Positions 11,739 to 22,819 of a stretch of 64,000 nucleotides of DNA are shown piece after piece. The DNA is taken from the NCBI GenBank assembly GCA_020465985.1, contig JAANYP010000249.1, forward strand, positions 455,501-519,500, written 5' to 3'. The DNA comes from Centrapalus pauciflorus (Eukaryota > Streptophyta > Magnoliopsida > Asterales > Asteraceae). How positions within the stretch are numbered: position 1 is the stretch's first letter; each line of letters opens with the position of its first letter. A program made the position numbers and the translations under genes. Below the pieces are notes generated by a model. That model had not been told where the DNA came from. It was given only the letters and a program-made list of their open reading frames with translations, and made no database searches.

Positions 11739-12860
11739 TCAGTCTAGTGGGCGTAAACACCCTCCGGGAAGAAGAAACTTGAACTTTTCGGCATTTTCGA
11801 TCAAGTAAGTCGGAAGATGAACAGCTGAAGCCGAACGAGGTATCGATCCCATCTTTCCAATCAGGTTCTTGAAAGTGTATTCTTCGGGCAGCATGTCATA
11901 AAGATCGTCCCCGTTACAGATCTTTTCCTGGATTCGGGTGTGATCCAAGTGTTCTTTGCTTTTCACGCGGTCTGCATGACTGTATGCGGTCATTTTAATC
12001 ACAAACTCACTCAAATACTTAAAACAGAAGCTGCAATGCCAACCCGTATCAGAAAGAACAAGATCCGTTTGGCGTGAATGCATATAACGCGTATGCTCGG
12101 TGTACACATGACTTGTGGCTTTCCATGTAGGATCAGTCGGGAATTCAAACGAGTACAGATACTTTTTCATATCAAGATGCAACACCGGGGGCAAACCATC
12201 GCACCATTGAAGTAACTTAATCGTGTTTCCACTTGGGATCTCATCTGTGTCGGCTACAATAAGTATATCACCATTAGAGATGCCCGAACTTCTAATCAAT
12301 TCGTTCATTGAAAGGCGATGATGTGCCTCAACCGAAAATGGACTTACACGCTGACCCTCGGATGCTAATTTCCCAGGAAGAAAACCATAAACGATTTTAT
12401 CCTCAACAAAAGAAAAACGTTCACGATTTGTAGCAAACGTGAGATCCTTTGAGATACCTGTAAAGGTTGCATTTGATTCGAGAATGATGAATTTAGTAAC
12501 GTATGGATCGAGTTCTCCCCACCTAACTTCGAGTATGTCAAGCTCATTGCTAAATATGATGGCATCAAAGACTCTACGGGGTTCAGAGCGTAAGGTCCAT
12601 CCATGGAGGCGACATATGGTGGCCATTGAAGCATTTTCTGCATAATAGTGTGGTATGTACTTCAATGGACGCGGTGGTGTATCCCAAAGCGGCCGCAAGA
12701 AGTAAGTGATCTTTTCAAAGTTGTTAAAGATTGCAGTGAAACAAATAGGCACTAACATTAGGAATACCAGACATCTGTATCCAGGATGAAATCGTCTCGA
12801 GATAACAAGTTGGGAGGCCATAATGCAAAGAATAACGATTGAATTAGCAACAACGAGCAT
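11739..12860 (-). CDS. Glycosyltransferase family 17 protein (beta-1,4-mannosyl-glycoprotein N-acetylglucosaminyltransferase-like)
   Basis: A 373-residue open frame in one exon covers the full length of plant GT17 proteins, which are related to animal GnT-III and thought to act on glycans in the Golgi. Visible features: an N-terminal membrane anchor at about residues 29-46 (type II topology), the plant GT17 signature YFLRPLWD at 53-60, IPHYYAENASM at 69-79, FSNELDILEVRW at 103-114, a DTDE acidic motif at 204-207 (likely metal and sugar-nucleotide binding), GWHCSFCF at 273-280, MLPEEYTF at 323-330, and the C-terminal LLPGGCLRP. The first ATG (12860) is preceded by an in-frame TGA. Methionine 14 (12821) gives an N-terminus closer in length to relatives, so a 360-residue product is equally likely. 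The exact plant substrate is unknown. Confidence 0.9.
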   Translation of the reverse strand: MLVVANSIVILCIMASQLVISRRFHPGYRCLVFLMLVPICFTAIFNNFEKITYFLRPLWDTPPRPLKYIPHYYAENASMATICRLHGWTLRSEPRRVFDAIIFSNELDILEVRWGELDPYVTKFIILESNATFTGISKDLTFATNRERFSFVEDKIVYGFLPGKLASEGQRVSPFSVEAHHRLSMNELIRSSGISNGDILIVADTDEIPSGNTIKLLQWCDGLPPVLHLDMKKYLYSFEFPTDPTWKATSHVYTEHTRYMHSRQTDLVLSDTGWHCSFCFKYLSEFVIKMTAYSHADRVKSKEHLDHTRIQEKICNGDDLYDMLPEEYTFKNLIGKMGSIPRSASAVHLPTYLIENAEKFKFLLPGGCLRPLD

Positions 12861-12891
12861 GACCGTTTGGATCTTTGGCTTTTCCTTTCAT
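12844..12891 (-). promoter_or_regulatory. Overlapping upstream ORF in the GT17 leader
   Basis: On the minus strand an ATG at 12891 opens a 15-residue frame (MKGKAKDPNGHARCC) that runs over the first in-frame GT17 ATG (12860) and stops at 12844, before the second (12821). Scanning ribosomes that use it would bypass methionine 1 and could reinitiate at methionine 14. It lies 3 bp inside the exon that follows the proposed splice acceptor TTATGCAG. Whether it is translated cannot be judged from sequence. Confidence 0.4.
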
Positions 12892-12894
12892 AAT

Positions 12895-14497
12895 CTGCAT
12901 AACAAGGAGATTAGAATTGTAAGTAAAATGATTTACTTTAGCCTAACTGCAAAATGTAAAATTACAAACTTATGCTTTCCTTTGGAGTTTGGACTTTTTC
13001 TTTAGTAACCAGTTTCTGTTGAATGCTAAAAAATCTATTAATCCAACCATTATTGTTTCATACACCATTAGCATATCCAAACACTGATTATTCCATTGAA
13101 AATTTGATTCTACTTATTTAATATCTCACATAACATCCCATTAATGTACTTCAAGATTGGAATGTAATAGTCAAAGAATTGTTCAAAACTTACAAAATGC
13201 ATTGAAATAAAACTCAAATCACATTTTCTGATGGCAAAAAGGATTTGAACATGCTTCTATTAGCAACATATTATTGATGAAATATATCATAACAACTTTC
13301 AAGTTTTAAAATTTTTGCCCAAAAATCCAAACCCTAATCCTAACACAACACTAACCAATATTATCTCTGACATGTAGCTCGGTTGGTAATGACATGGAAA
13401 CTTGTCCTGAAATCAAATAAGTCGTTGGTTTGACCCTTGGCCCATCACCAGCCACAACCGTTGAGTGAGCCAAAAAATGCTCACTCACATTGGTCTCCAC
13501 AGGTCCGACTAAGGTTGTCAGTATCAACCTTTTGGTCCTAAAAACACTAGTCAATATAAATTGAACAAGTTAACAGGAATTACAACTCCGGCTGTTTTGA
13601 TTTCTACCATGGAAGTTTTACATTTGTTTGTGAACTTAAATAACACGGATGATCAACCGATTCACATACAACTCTAGTAGAGACAAAAAGGCTTTCAACT
13701 GATCAGTGGATTGCCTACATATTTCACTTACCATCTAGGAGTACTCATGAACAAAATCTTTCGGATCTTAAAAGTCGAGTTCGGTGTCACAAACTTCTCT
13801 TCACACGAGAGGCCGGCCGGACTCTAAGCAACATTTGCAAAAGCATAAAAAATCGTGTTTTTGCGCCCTTGGATTATTAGTGTCTTGCTGAAAACAATCT
13901 AGAAATAGTCCTAGCCATGTTTCAAGAATATCCTTTTCAATAAACAAAGATTAAAGATTAATCTAATGAAAAAATAACAAACCCTAAACCATAAGATGTA
14001 CTTCAATTAATCATTTTAGATTAATCGTGTGGTTTCTAAATTAGACATCATAATTAAGAAACCTCAAAAGAGCATCAAGGGTATTTCATGAACACATTAT
14101 CAACCTTAACTAATTGGCAAACTTTTGAGAAAAAACCAGTAAGAACATTGGAAGAATTAAGGGTTTAGGCTTTTTTTCTTACTCGCAATTACACAAACAC
14201 ATGGTCTGTAGTGCAGCTCGAAGTATCTAAATTTTGAAAAAAAAAAAAAAAAAAAAAAACAAAGCTTTGTGAAGAACACAAAGAACCCTACTTTCAAGCG
14301 TAAAAAAACACATAACCATCATAAATCGGTACAATCAATATCAACTGGAAATCGAACAAAAACATACCCAAATCAATAGAAATAATGATCAAAACTCGAA
14401 CAATGTGGGTATGTTTACTAAATTTAAAAAACAAAAAACATGAGAATTGGGGTGATTATGGGATGCATGTTGGGGATTAAGAATTGAGAAACAATAC
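12895..14497 (-). other. Proposed 5' UTR intron of the GT17 gene
   Basis: On the minus strand GATTGAG|GTATTGT at 14498/14497 is a good donor and TTATGCAG| at 12895 a good acceptor. The interval of about 1.6 kb between them has no coding content and includes a SINE (13364-13544) and a poly(A) run (about 14239-14260). It would join a short non-coding exon (about 14498-14590) to the coding exon. This is inferred from splice signals alone. Confidence 0.5.
13364..13544 (+). mobile_element. tRNA-derived SINE
   Basis: A polymerase III A-box-like TAGCTCGGTTGGTAATG near 13375 and a B-box-like GTTGGTTTGACCC near 13423 are spaced as in tRNA-derived SINEs. The element ends in a short A-run. Imperfect 15-bp duplications CACTAACCAATATTA (13349-13363) and CACTAGTCAATATAA (13545-13559) flank it. 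It lies in the proposed GT17 leader intron, antisense to that gene. Confidence 0.75.
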
Positions 14498-14640
14498 CTC
14501 AATCGGAAGCGTTAGGATTAACAAAAACCCATATTAGAATTTGCGCCGATTTTGTTAAATAGAAACTGTATAATTTAAATCGCCATTGAAGCCAGATAGA
14601 CGTCGAGCCGTTCATCTTATATAAACATGAAAGCGCGAGT
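14498..14640 (-). promoter_or_regulatory. Proposed promoter and first (non-coding) exon of the GT17 gene
   Basis: On the minus strand TTTATATAAG at 14616-14625 is a strong TATA-like box. The donor GAG|GTATTG at 14498/14497 lies about 120 bp downstream, so transcription starting about 30 bp past the TATA box would give a first exon of roughly 90 bp. That exon would include a minimal upstream frame ATGGCGATTTAA. No transcript evidence is available. Confidence 0.45.
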
Positions 14641-14849
14641 GTGTTCGTTTCAGGAAGGTGGTGATCGTCTACGACGGCAATAAAAATATTGTGAAGCTGG
14701 TAACCAATAGTAAACAGCCACGTGTACCTTTCCAAGTATATGTAAACTACATGCCACTGGTTGGGTTCTCGGTGTCCGTTTGATTTTACGTTGTGAACGA
14801 GATTATTAATTTATTATGTCACAATAACACAAATAATTGATTTAAAGTG

Positions 14850-15146
14850 TTTGAATTACATACGTTAATAGGTGATTATTTGCATTTAGAGTTAATCCTA
14901 TTACGCTTTTTCATAAGTTCAAAATGTAGCTTATTTGCTTAATAAGTGATTATTTGATCATTTTACAAGTGAAAACGCATATCCAAACACTTTAAAAACT
15001 GATTATTTAATAATTATAATAGCAAAAAGCAGAAGTTAAACCAAAACTACATTTTTTGCAGTACTTTCTGTTACAGCTATTATTTAATTATTAGTTATCA
15101 AAATGCTACAACACTTTTTCAAATGCAAATCCAAACACCCTCTTAG
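14850..15146. mobile_element. Probable Harbinger- or hAT-like MITE remnant
   Basis: The right side ends CCAAACACCCTC followed by TTA, the inverse of the common GAGGGTGTTTGG MITE end. The interior has paired inverse words (GTGATTATTTG / CTGATTATTTAA, AAGTGTTTG / CCAAACACTTT). The left end is eroded, so the boundary is approximate. Confidence 0.4.
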
Positions 15147-15224
15147 TTGGCCACTGGATTCACAAATTACAATCTATCTATTCTATTAAATTAGTAACCG
15201 AATGATATATGACATTTAATTAGA

Positions 15225-15430
15225 CTATCACTTGGATTGATATGCATTATAGAAATTTTCTATTTAAAAATATAATATAATATAATTAAAGTGATTAATT
15301 TATAAAATATAAATAAAATAATATATAAACTATATATATCCATATATAATAGAGTCTATTTTGAATTCAAATCAAATCCAATAAAATCAAATCCTCTAAT
15401 AACTTATTAATTATAATATGATAAAAGTAA
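15225..15430 (+). mobile_element. Truncated Helitron fragment (family of 16266-16668 and 36009-36510)
   Basis: Read on the minus strand it contains AATTAATAAGTTATTAGA and GGATTTGATTT blocks that match the interiors of the two complete Helitron copies, whose own 3' ends lie on the minus strand. This fragment is therefore inverted relative to them. Neither terminus is preserved. Confidence 0.5.
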
Positions 15431-16265
15431 AATTACTATACATTTTTGTTACCAAATATTTGTTTGTCATTTCAAAAAGATTTGTCATGATTAGGTTGAT
15501 TTGATAAAATACTAAAAATATCTCTTCATATTGACAAACAAAAGAATTGGTAAAGAAATGTGTAACATTTTTTTGTGTGTAAAAACCTAATGTCTTAAAA
15601 ACTTATAAAAAGTACAAATAACGCAAAGTCGTAAATTGTGGATGTAACCAAGCTAGTAATAAAACGTATGAATATTTTGGTCGGACAACTTTTATTTGGA
15701 TAAACCTAATAATTGGGTTGTAAATTTGGGTATTTTTATAATTATCATTAATAAAACCAAATGAGGGAAAGTCAAATTTACCAGTGTCCTAAGTTGAATC
15801 GGACATGTCATATTATTTATGGACTGTATATTCTAGTTTTTAATCATTGTAATGATAGTTTAATGGTTCGGGAAATGAATATTCTAATGCATACATCTTT
15901 TAATATATGTTTTTTTTAACTAAATTATACGATTTATCTTTTCTATTTTTGTCATGGGATCGACGATGAAGGATGAGGATGGTTTACCATTATTTTTTTA
16001 GTTTTTAATATATTGAATTAGAATATGTTGTTTTGTATAATGTTTGAGATCTATAGATTCAGTATAAAAATCTATATGTTACGATGGAGTAGAAAGATTA
16101 AAAACTATTTGTTTAATTGTTATTAGCATTATGATTATTGAAGTTATTAATGATCGTTAAACCAACAAAATTTTTGGATCATTCCCCAATTATTGTCAGT
16201 AATTTTTATCATAAGGAAGTTTATAAAGTTATATATGCGTAATTTTGAAAGTTTACAATGATATA
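15431..16265. other. AT-rich intergenic DNA, nothing recognised
   Basis: No coding exon, RNA gene or bounded transposon is seen between the Helitron fragment and the complete Helitron copy. Confidence 0.5.
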
Positions 16266-16668
16266 CTAGTTTATTACCCGCGTATTACGCGGATATTTTT
16301 AATATATATAAAATATGATAAATTAAAAAAGAAAATATTATTTTTTTAAACAAAAGTATATAACAATGATATTATCATTTATTATGACCGATTAATTTTA
16401 TATATTTCTAAATATATATGAATAATTATTATTTTCTTATATTTTTTAAATCTTTTATTATATTATATTATAATTAATAAGATAGTAGAGTATTAGATTT
16501 TGTATGATTTGATTTGAATTGAAAAGTAGATTATATTAGATTTCGATAGATATAATTTGAATTCTTTATTATTTTTAAAATCTATAAATGACACGTGTCG
16601 ATTCATGGTAATGACACGTGTCGTCACAATAAATGAGCATAGTTACTCTTTTAATAGTATTTTATAGA
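16266..16668 (-). mobile_element. Non-autonomous Helitron, complete
   Basis: On the minus strand it starts A|TCTATAAAATACTATTAAAA (TC at 16668-16667) and ends with a hairpin CCGCG-TAATA-CGCGG (16278-16292), then about 8 nt and CTAG|T (16266-16269). These are the canonical Helitron features: 5' TC, subterminal 3' hairpin, CTRR end and insertion between A and T. It is 403 bp with no Rep/helicase. It is a sister copy of 36009-36510; both share an ACACGTGTCG-like block. Confidence 0.82.
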
Positions 16669-17116
16669 TACAAATTTTTTTTTTGGCCATATATTCATCG
16701 GTAGAAAATAATTTGGTCAATGGTGGTTCCAATTTCCAAATGGAGAATAAGTATACAAACACGGAAATCGTCAGTTTATATAAATGTTCATTGTCTTGTT
16801 AGTTTTTACTCCTTTGTTTCTATACTTTACCTCTTTGTGTAAAAGATGCTTTTTTACTGTAATAAACTATATTAACCAAACTCATGTATAAATAACTATT
16901 TTTTAATGGTTACTATATTTATAAATATATAAATATTGTTTCAATTAATATTAAAAAATTAAAATATTATAATGTTTAAAAACTTAAAAACAAAATTCTT
17001 TAAAGACAAAAATACTAACTTACTTTGTTTAGTATCCGGATATGCTACTTGGTTTCTTGTACACATGGTTATTGAGAAAGAAACTTTTGGTCCTATATAC
17101 ATACATGGTTCAAAAG

Positions 17117-17482
17117 AGTATCACTCATTATGCAGTACGTCCAAATTTACCACCTTAATAAATACCTTTAAAATTTTTTTTTCCAGAAACATGTTTTAAT
17201 CAACATTATAATGATGATATATAAATTTTACATACATCCACAATTTTTAACTTATTAAAAATGATATGAAGTTATGAACGTACATTTACATAAATTTGCA
17301 TGTATGTGAACGTACATTTACATAAATTTGCATGATTTCATGTACTTAAAATGTATGAATGTGTGTGAAATTTATATATCATCTTTGTAATGTTAATTAA
17401 AGCATATTTATGAACAAAATTTCAAAAAAAATTTTTTTTGGAGTGATACATCTTAGTGTGTTGCGTAACAAGTGATACTCAC
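17117..17482. mobile_element. MITE with GAGTATCACT ends
   Basis: The left GAGTATCACTCATTATGCAG and the right CGTAACAAGTGATACTC are inverted copies. The interior contains a direct repeat, GAACGTACATTTACATAAAT, at about 17277 and 17309. A related element occupies 45738-46105, and the interior of the element at 37645-38081 is also similar (GTTCACAT words, a TTTTAAGA...TAGAAA block). No clear TSD was found. Confidence 0.6.
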
Positions 17483-17639
17483 TTGAACATATGTACATAT
17501 ATATGTGTGTGTGTGTCTTTGGGTTCTAATATGTACTAAATTGAGAGTACCAAATGTGTCTTTTCAAAGTCACATAAAAAATCAAGAGTTGTGATCAAAA
17601 GAGGAAAAAACAAGCACACTTCCTTTTTTTTAACTGCAA

Positions 17640-18260
17640 TGGTATTTTCGTAATAAGAGTTATCATTTACCACATTTATGATCATTCGTCATAATTATTC
17701 AACATTCATTATTTCATAGGAGTTATTTGACCATTTACTAAACTTATTTACATTGATCAGTTAACCATTCACCTTAGTGTTATATAAGAATTCAAAAAAC
17801 TTATTTGATTATTCGTTTGTGTTATATGATCATGTATATAATACTTATTTGATTATTCACCATAATAATTATTTGACCATTCATAATACTTATTTGATTA
17901 TTCACTACACTTATTCATTATCAAACTTGTTAGATCATTTATCATAGTATATTGAACATCTAACATTATATGATCATTTGACCATTCACCCTAATGTTAT
18001 ACGATTATTCAAAACACTTATTTGATCATCCGTTATTGTTATATGATCATTCACAACACATATTTAATCATTCACTACACTTATTCGACTGTTTACCAAA
18101 TTTATTTAACCATTTATTGTGGTACATTGATCATTCATTAGTATTATAAGATAATTCGACCATTCACCTAATGTTATATAATCATTCACAACACTTATTT
18201 GACATATCGTTAGTCTTATATGATCAACAACATTTATTTGATCATTCACTTAATTTGTTA
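17640..18260. repeat. Degenerate tandem repeat (about 20-bp unit, longer-period order)
   Basis: The words TTATTTGATCATTCAC, ACACTTATTTGATTATTC and GACCATTCACC repeat over 600 bp at roughly 20-bp intervals. A longer unit starting ACCATTCACC..TAATGTTATA begins near 17764, 17981 and 18159, giving higher-order periods of about 217 and 178 bp. No open frame crosses it. Confidence 0.65.
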
Positions 18261-18299
18261 ACCATTCGCATTTCGCAATACTTAGTTGCGATAGGTTTG

Positions 18300-18720
18300 T
18301 TGAGATGAGTAGGTGGGGTATGGGTTGTGTAGGGTGGGGTGGGGTAGGGTGAATACGATCCGGATCAATCTGTTTGACAAGCCAAATTTTGGTCAAGCCG
18401 GAGGCCAAGTTGATGAGCTCGGCCTAACAGCAATAAAGCGGTTTAATTCACTGGTTTGGACCAAAAGATTTTTAAACGTTTTGTTACATTATCGTCCAAA
18501 TAATGTTGAATAAGTAATAATAATATGATTTAGGAGCTTTTGTTTTGCTAAATGAGGATCTTAGAATTGGATGCCAAAGATGTAGGGATGAGATTTTTTT
18601 ACCGATTGAACCGAACTTTTATAGTTGGTTTGGTACTCGGTACTAATTTAATGCCTCAAAATATTCGGTTACATCCGGTTCGGTACCGGTACTACAAAAT
18701 CGTGTTGTAATTTATAGTAA
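18300..18720. mobile_element. Transposon remnant rich in CGGTTCGGTACCGG words
   Basis: Bases 18310-18350 form a G-rich stretch of GGGTGGGGT words. Bases 18600-18710 carry repeated GGTTCGGTAC and ACCGAA words like those inside the hAT-type elements at 6280-6853 and 62190-62452. No termini or TSD could be assigned. The frame at 18313-18513 is not protein-like. Confidence 0.35.
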
Positions 18721-19039
18721 TGTAACTGTTATTTGTCCTCGAGGTGCTTAAGTGCTTTTATGTCCAAACGAGTGCTGGGCCATGATGCACTGAGAAACAG
18801 ATCAGATTTTTGTCCATTGAATTAATTCAACACCCTTAACATTTTAACAATAACAGAATGTTCACATTACTTCTAATTGTCTAGTTATGATCTTGCAAAC
18901 TAGAAAATGGTTTAATGCTATGTGGCTTACATACATATTTGAAATGGAATTAACATTTTATTAAATTTGACAACCACACATGTCATGAAAACGTTCATTT
19001 CATTTCCACAAAATCCTTTAGAATATGTAAACCACTTCT

Positions 19040-19780
19040 GAAATATAAATGTTTTAAGTCAAAAACTACTTCTGAAATATAAGAGATGATTTTAAATTTT
19101 GAATTTTGAACATTTAACGATGTATGTTTTGTGTAATATAGAATAGGGTTTAATATGAAAAAACAACACGTTTTCATGTTTTTCGTGATCTATTCCCTCC
19201 GTGTTATTTTTTCCTAAGCAAGACCTCAAATTATTGCTTTCAGTCCGGTTTTCGGGAAATTTTTGTTTTTTTTTCATAATCAACGCTGATTTTTTCCAAA
19301 AAAACCAGCATGATTTCTTTATTTTTCTTCGAAAAGTCCACAAACTTGGAGACTTTTTTGAAAAAATAAAAAAATTCTAAAAATCACAAACAAATATGGA
19401 GTATGTAACAATGATTTTATTGGTAAAAAATAACACGGAGGGACTAAACCACAAAAACGTGTTGGTTTTTTTCATATTAAACCCTATAAAATATTTGAAA
19501 ATAAGAATGTAAAAAATGAAAATATGGAGGAATTGAGCTCTAATTCCATTGCCATGCTTTAATGCAACACCAATGTAGCTGCTGATAATTTACAGAAATT
19601 GGGAATTTAAGCCCATAAGAAATCATAATATCAACACTGATACAATCATACAATCACAAAATTGATCCAAAGATGATAATAAAACCAATGTATGTGAAAT
19701 TGGATCATAATTCTCTCTTAAACACAATCTTGGTTTCCAATTTGGATAAAGTTCGAAAACGAAAACCATGGGATCATAGT
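19040..19780. repeat. Copy 1 of a dispersed duplication (partner at 25720-26170)
   Basis: Blocks shared with 25720-26170 in the same order include ACCACTTCTGAAATA, TGTATGTTTTGTG, CTCTAATTCCATT, AGAAATTGGGAATT, CCATAAGAAATCATAA and TTGGTTTCCAATTT. Copy 1 differs by carrying the inserted MITE at 19146-19484, absent from copy 2. The shared block covers sequence just downstream of the L18-like gene. Confidence 0.65.
19146..19484. mobile_element. MITE with ~70-bp terminal inverted repeats and TA TSD
   Basis: The left arm GGGTTTAATATGAAAAAA...CCCTCCGTGTTATTTTTT is repeated in inverse at the right end (...TAACACGGAGGGACTAAA...TTCATATTAAACCC). TA flanks both sides (19144-19145, 19485-19486). The CCCTCCGTGTTATTTTTT motif resembles plant Stowaway (Tc1/mariner-type) ends, but here it lies about 50 bp inside. 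The equivalent site near 25831 in the duplicated block lacks the element, so it serves as an empty-site control. Confidence 0.78.
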
Positions 19781-19972
19781 TCTCTCTTAATGAAACCCCA
19801 ACTCATCCTATGATGCCATGTTGGATTCTCAAATCGTACGATACAATACCGTAATGCATATAGGCCCACTAATACAAAAACCATCAAGATAATCCGACGC
19901 ACATAGTTCGTTTTCCCATTTTATTATACGAAAACTTTTATATAATGATCATAAGGAAAGAGTTGACAAAAC

Positions 19973-20329
19973 CTACAGCAGCTTCACACCTGCTTCCCTT
20001 AAAGAATCGATGATAGCTCTCACCTTACCATGATATCGTTGGTTTGTTTTGTAGACAACAGAAACGGCTGGGATATCTTTGAGTAGCAACCTCTCGCCTA
20101 AAAGCTTGCCTATCTTGGCAGCAGCAGCAACGTCTCTAGTGCTTTGTTGTGTCTTGTTCCAGGCTTCCCGTAGAGCCTTTTCCTGTGAACTTGCAGAAGA
20201 GGCGACGGTTGCAGTTGGTGAATGGATCACCTGGGCACTTACATACTTGTTCGAGAAATGCATCTTCAACAGATATGGCTTCAAATAGTTTGTGACCCTT
20301 TGAGCTCTGACTGGTGGAGGAATCACCAT
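19973..20329 (-). CDS. uL18 (L18p/L5e) family small ribosomal-type protein
   Basis: A complete 118-residue protein, the usual length for the short plant L18p/L5e-family members, probably an organellar ribosome component that would bind 5S rRNA. It begins MVIPPPVRAQRVTNYLKPY. The recognisable conserved core is KMHFSNKYVSAQVIHSPT (about 22-39), ASSASSQEKALR (43-54), RDVAAAAKIGKLLGERLLLK (65-84) and the C-terminal YHGKVRAIIDSLREAGVKLL. The coding part is one exon. The ATG is 3 bp after a splice-acceptor-like TATATAACAG|AT, implying an upstream non-coding exon. I do not see an obvious transit peptide, so the compartment is uncertain. Confidence 0.9.
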   Translation of the reverse strand: MVIPPPVRAQRVTNYLKPYLLKMHFSNKYVSAQVIHSPTATVASSASSQEKALREAWNKTQQSTRDVAAAAKIGKLLGERLLLKDIPAVSVVYKTNQRYHGKVRAIIDSLREAGVKLL

Positions 20330-20964
20330 ATCTGTTATATAACCAATTATTTAATATCACAAACACTTTCAAAACGCACATCACAACGTCATAAGTAACT
20401 TAAAAATAAAATTAAACTATGACAATTGCATATAAGTTAGAATACAATTTTCAATCTGGAAAACTGAATATCACTAAAAAAAATTAAGAATGATTGGTTG
20501 ATTGTTGGAGAAATCAGAAATGTATAATACTTTTCTGGTTGGTGCAGCAGCAGCAAAAGAAATCGACAGATTAAGAAGAAATATGTAACAAAATTAAGAA
20601 AACTAGCATGATTGGTAACATAGCAGTAGCAAAAACAGTCACAATCATTAGCTCAAAGTAATATTTTTGAACACAAAAGGGTCATAATGAAACTTGATGG
20701 CTGAAACAAACAAGAACTATTTAGTAATTATGTAAGTGTTAACTATCCAAACAACAACAAAATCCTAAGTTTAGAAATAAATCCAACTACAAGGCAGCTA
20801 AAGAACTAATGCTTATGCAACTTTGTTTAAACCATGGACAAGTTTGATTAAAAGAAAGAATGAACAAGAGGTCATGGAATTGGCTGTCGAATAGAAGCTG
20901 ATTGTTGACACAACATTAACATTTAACCATATGACACACGATATCTCTTCTTCCATGCTCTATT

Positions 20965-21329
20965 TAGGGGTGCAATGGGCTGTAAAGACCAAATCAATCT
21001 AAACTCGTTCACACAGGTTTGGCTTTGGGTTAGAACCAGTTTGATAACAGACCAGACCATTACCAAATTATTTGAATTCAATTTGAATTTTAATAATACC
21101 AACATAAAATAGTGTTGATTCACGTTTCAACATTAATAAAAAGTAATACTGTTTAGGTTGTGGTTTAAAAACCAGATTGAACCAAAGCAAGAACTGATTT
21201 TTATAAATAAAAAAGCATCTTTAACCAAGTTCTCGGCTCGAGAACTGCAAACCAATCCAAACATAGCCAGTCTTATTGTGGGTATGATTCTTTGGTTTGT
21301 CAGACTGAACCAAGTTTTGCAGATCCCTA
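20965..21329. mobile_element. hAT-type MITE with near-perfect 8-bp TSD
   Basis: The left end TAGGGGTGCAATGG and the right end GCAGATCCCTA are inverted. The flanks are GCTCTATT (20957-20964) and GCTCTATA (21330-21337), an 8-bp duplication with one mismatch. The interior holds paired inverse words such as GGTTTGG / CCAAACC. Frames through it on both strands are not protein-like. Confidence 0.7.
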
Positions 21330-21337
21330 GCTCTATA

Positions 21338-22819
21338 TTGGTTTTCACTTTTCATTTCTCCCATGGGGAAAATTAAACAATTTACAAACCACTCAAATTG
21401 ATAATGTGAATGGCAGAAAGCAAAGAAGGGATTCTTGATTTTCTACAAATGGGGAAAAGGTTAGGAAAAGCATTCCACTTGGATGTAGCTACAGTTTTCC
21501 TCTCTAGATCGCTAAATCTCAATGGAGATGGGGAGTGTACTCTTTCAGAATTATGGGACTTTATCTCATCCGTATAACTAATAGCCCAAAAAGGGGCTCA
21601 AAAATGTCCGTCTGTCAATGTAGACAAGAAAAGAAATAGACCACTTAGTTTCTTCCTAGAAAGAAATTTAGCATCTCAGAAACCCATGTTTTGCAAGAAA
21701 GAATACAAGTCTACAAGCCTTCAGAATTCAAACACTTGAAAAACTGATGAGTGATGACCCTGAAAAGAAGACTGCATTAACAAAATGCATCCAAGGGAAT
21801 AACAATTAAAAAGAAAAGTATCTTCGTGAAAGAGTGATCAGCAGCATAAAAATTGTGAATTTTGCATCCCAGAAAATATGCTACTAGGTAACCAAAGGTT
21901 CTTAGAGCACTTAGCTTCTTTGGTAGGAAAAACCAAATAGAAAACAAGGAGTAACTGGCTTATGGCCAAAACCATTGCAATCATTCAGATGTATTTGTTA
22001 TCCTAGCATTCATAAGATATTTAACACAGGCACGCTATGCTTGAGGATCAAAAAGAAATGTAAGGAATAATCTACAACAAGCGGTCAAGCATTAGCAATC
22101 TATTCTTCGATTAACCTAAAATATTGGTGCCAATAGTAAAGAAATCAAACTGAAATCCTTCTGCGGTTCTTAATAATAAGAGGTAGCGCTCAAATATGGA
22201 AGCTAAATCATTATGACTATTTGTTGTTTTATAGTAATGTAAAAATCCGAATATCTGTAATTGTCCATTTTACAAGCATATATCTTCAGCCATATTATAG
22301 AAAACAAAAATACGAACTCCATCTCATCCAATTATAAGAATTGTTAGCAATTAATGCAACATAAGAAACGTGCCCTTTTGTTTTCTTTTTGTTCTTTGCC
22401 ATAACCGCCATTCCTGGGACGAGTTGAATAGAAATTCCTAATTCTTACACTCATCTATCGCTCCCACTAGAAGTTAGAGGTAGTACGAGCATGAGATGAA
22501 TGCTCACACAGATACGAAGGTTGTCAAAGCTACTTAGGAATAAAGAGCCTATCACCAGTATTGATGATGTTGAAGAAGTGAGGTTGTAGGTATCCTGAAT
22601 CAATTTCCCACATAAGTGGGAGAAGAGACCTTACAGGTTATTTGCAAGGTTGTTAAAAGGAGAAGTCTCACTCGAGTGAAATGCAAGGGCCCGAGTGAAA
22701 TAAACCAGCATATTAGTGAGTTTTGACACACAAAAAGAGACGAAACATATTAGAGCAGCACATGATCGATGCCTTGGTTTTTGTTGAGTACAATAAAAAA
22801 CTAAAGGCCTGATATTGCA
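21338..22819. other. Non-coding, intron-like DNA
   Basis: No exon or bounded transposon is recognised. The A/G-rich plus-strand composition (T-rich on minus) fits an intron of the minus-strand gene. Confidence 0.4.

Noticed and set aside
12365..12645. 92-codon minus and 68-codon plus frames in the GT17 exon
   Set aside because: Out-of-frame shadows of the GT17 coding sequence.
17640..18260. CRISPR-like or transposon-terminal repeat array
   Set aside because: Units are diverged, irregular and without unique spacers; this is a plant nuclear minisatellite.
20079..20384. Alternative frames over the L18-like gene
   Set aside because: Shadows; the 118-residue frame alone matches a known family end to end.
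22560..22610. Box C/D snoRNA-like TGATGATG...CTGA
   Set aside because: Only about 35 nt separate the boxes, there is no terminal stem, and these short words occur by chance.
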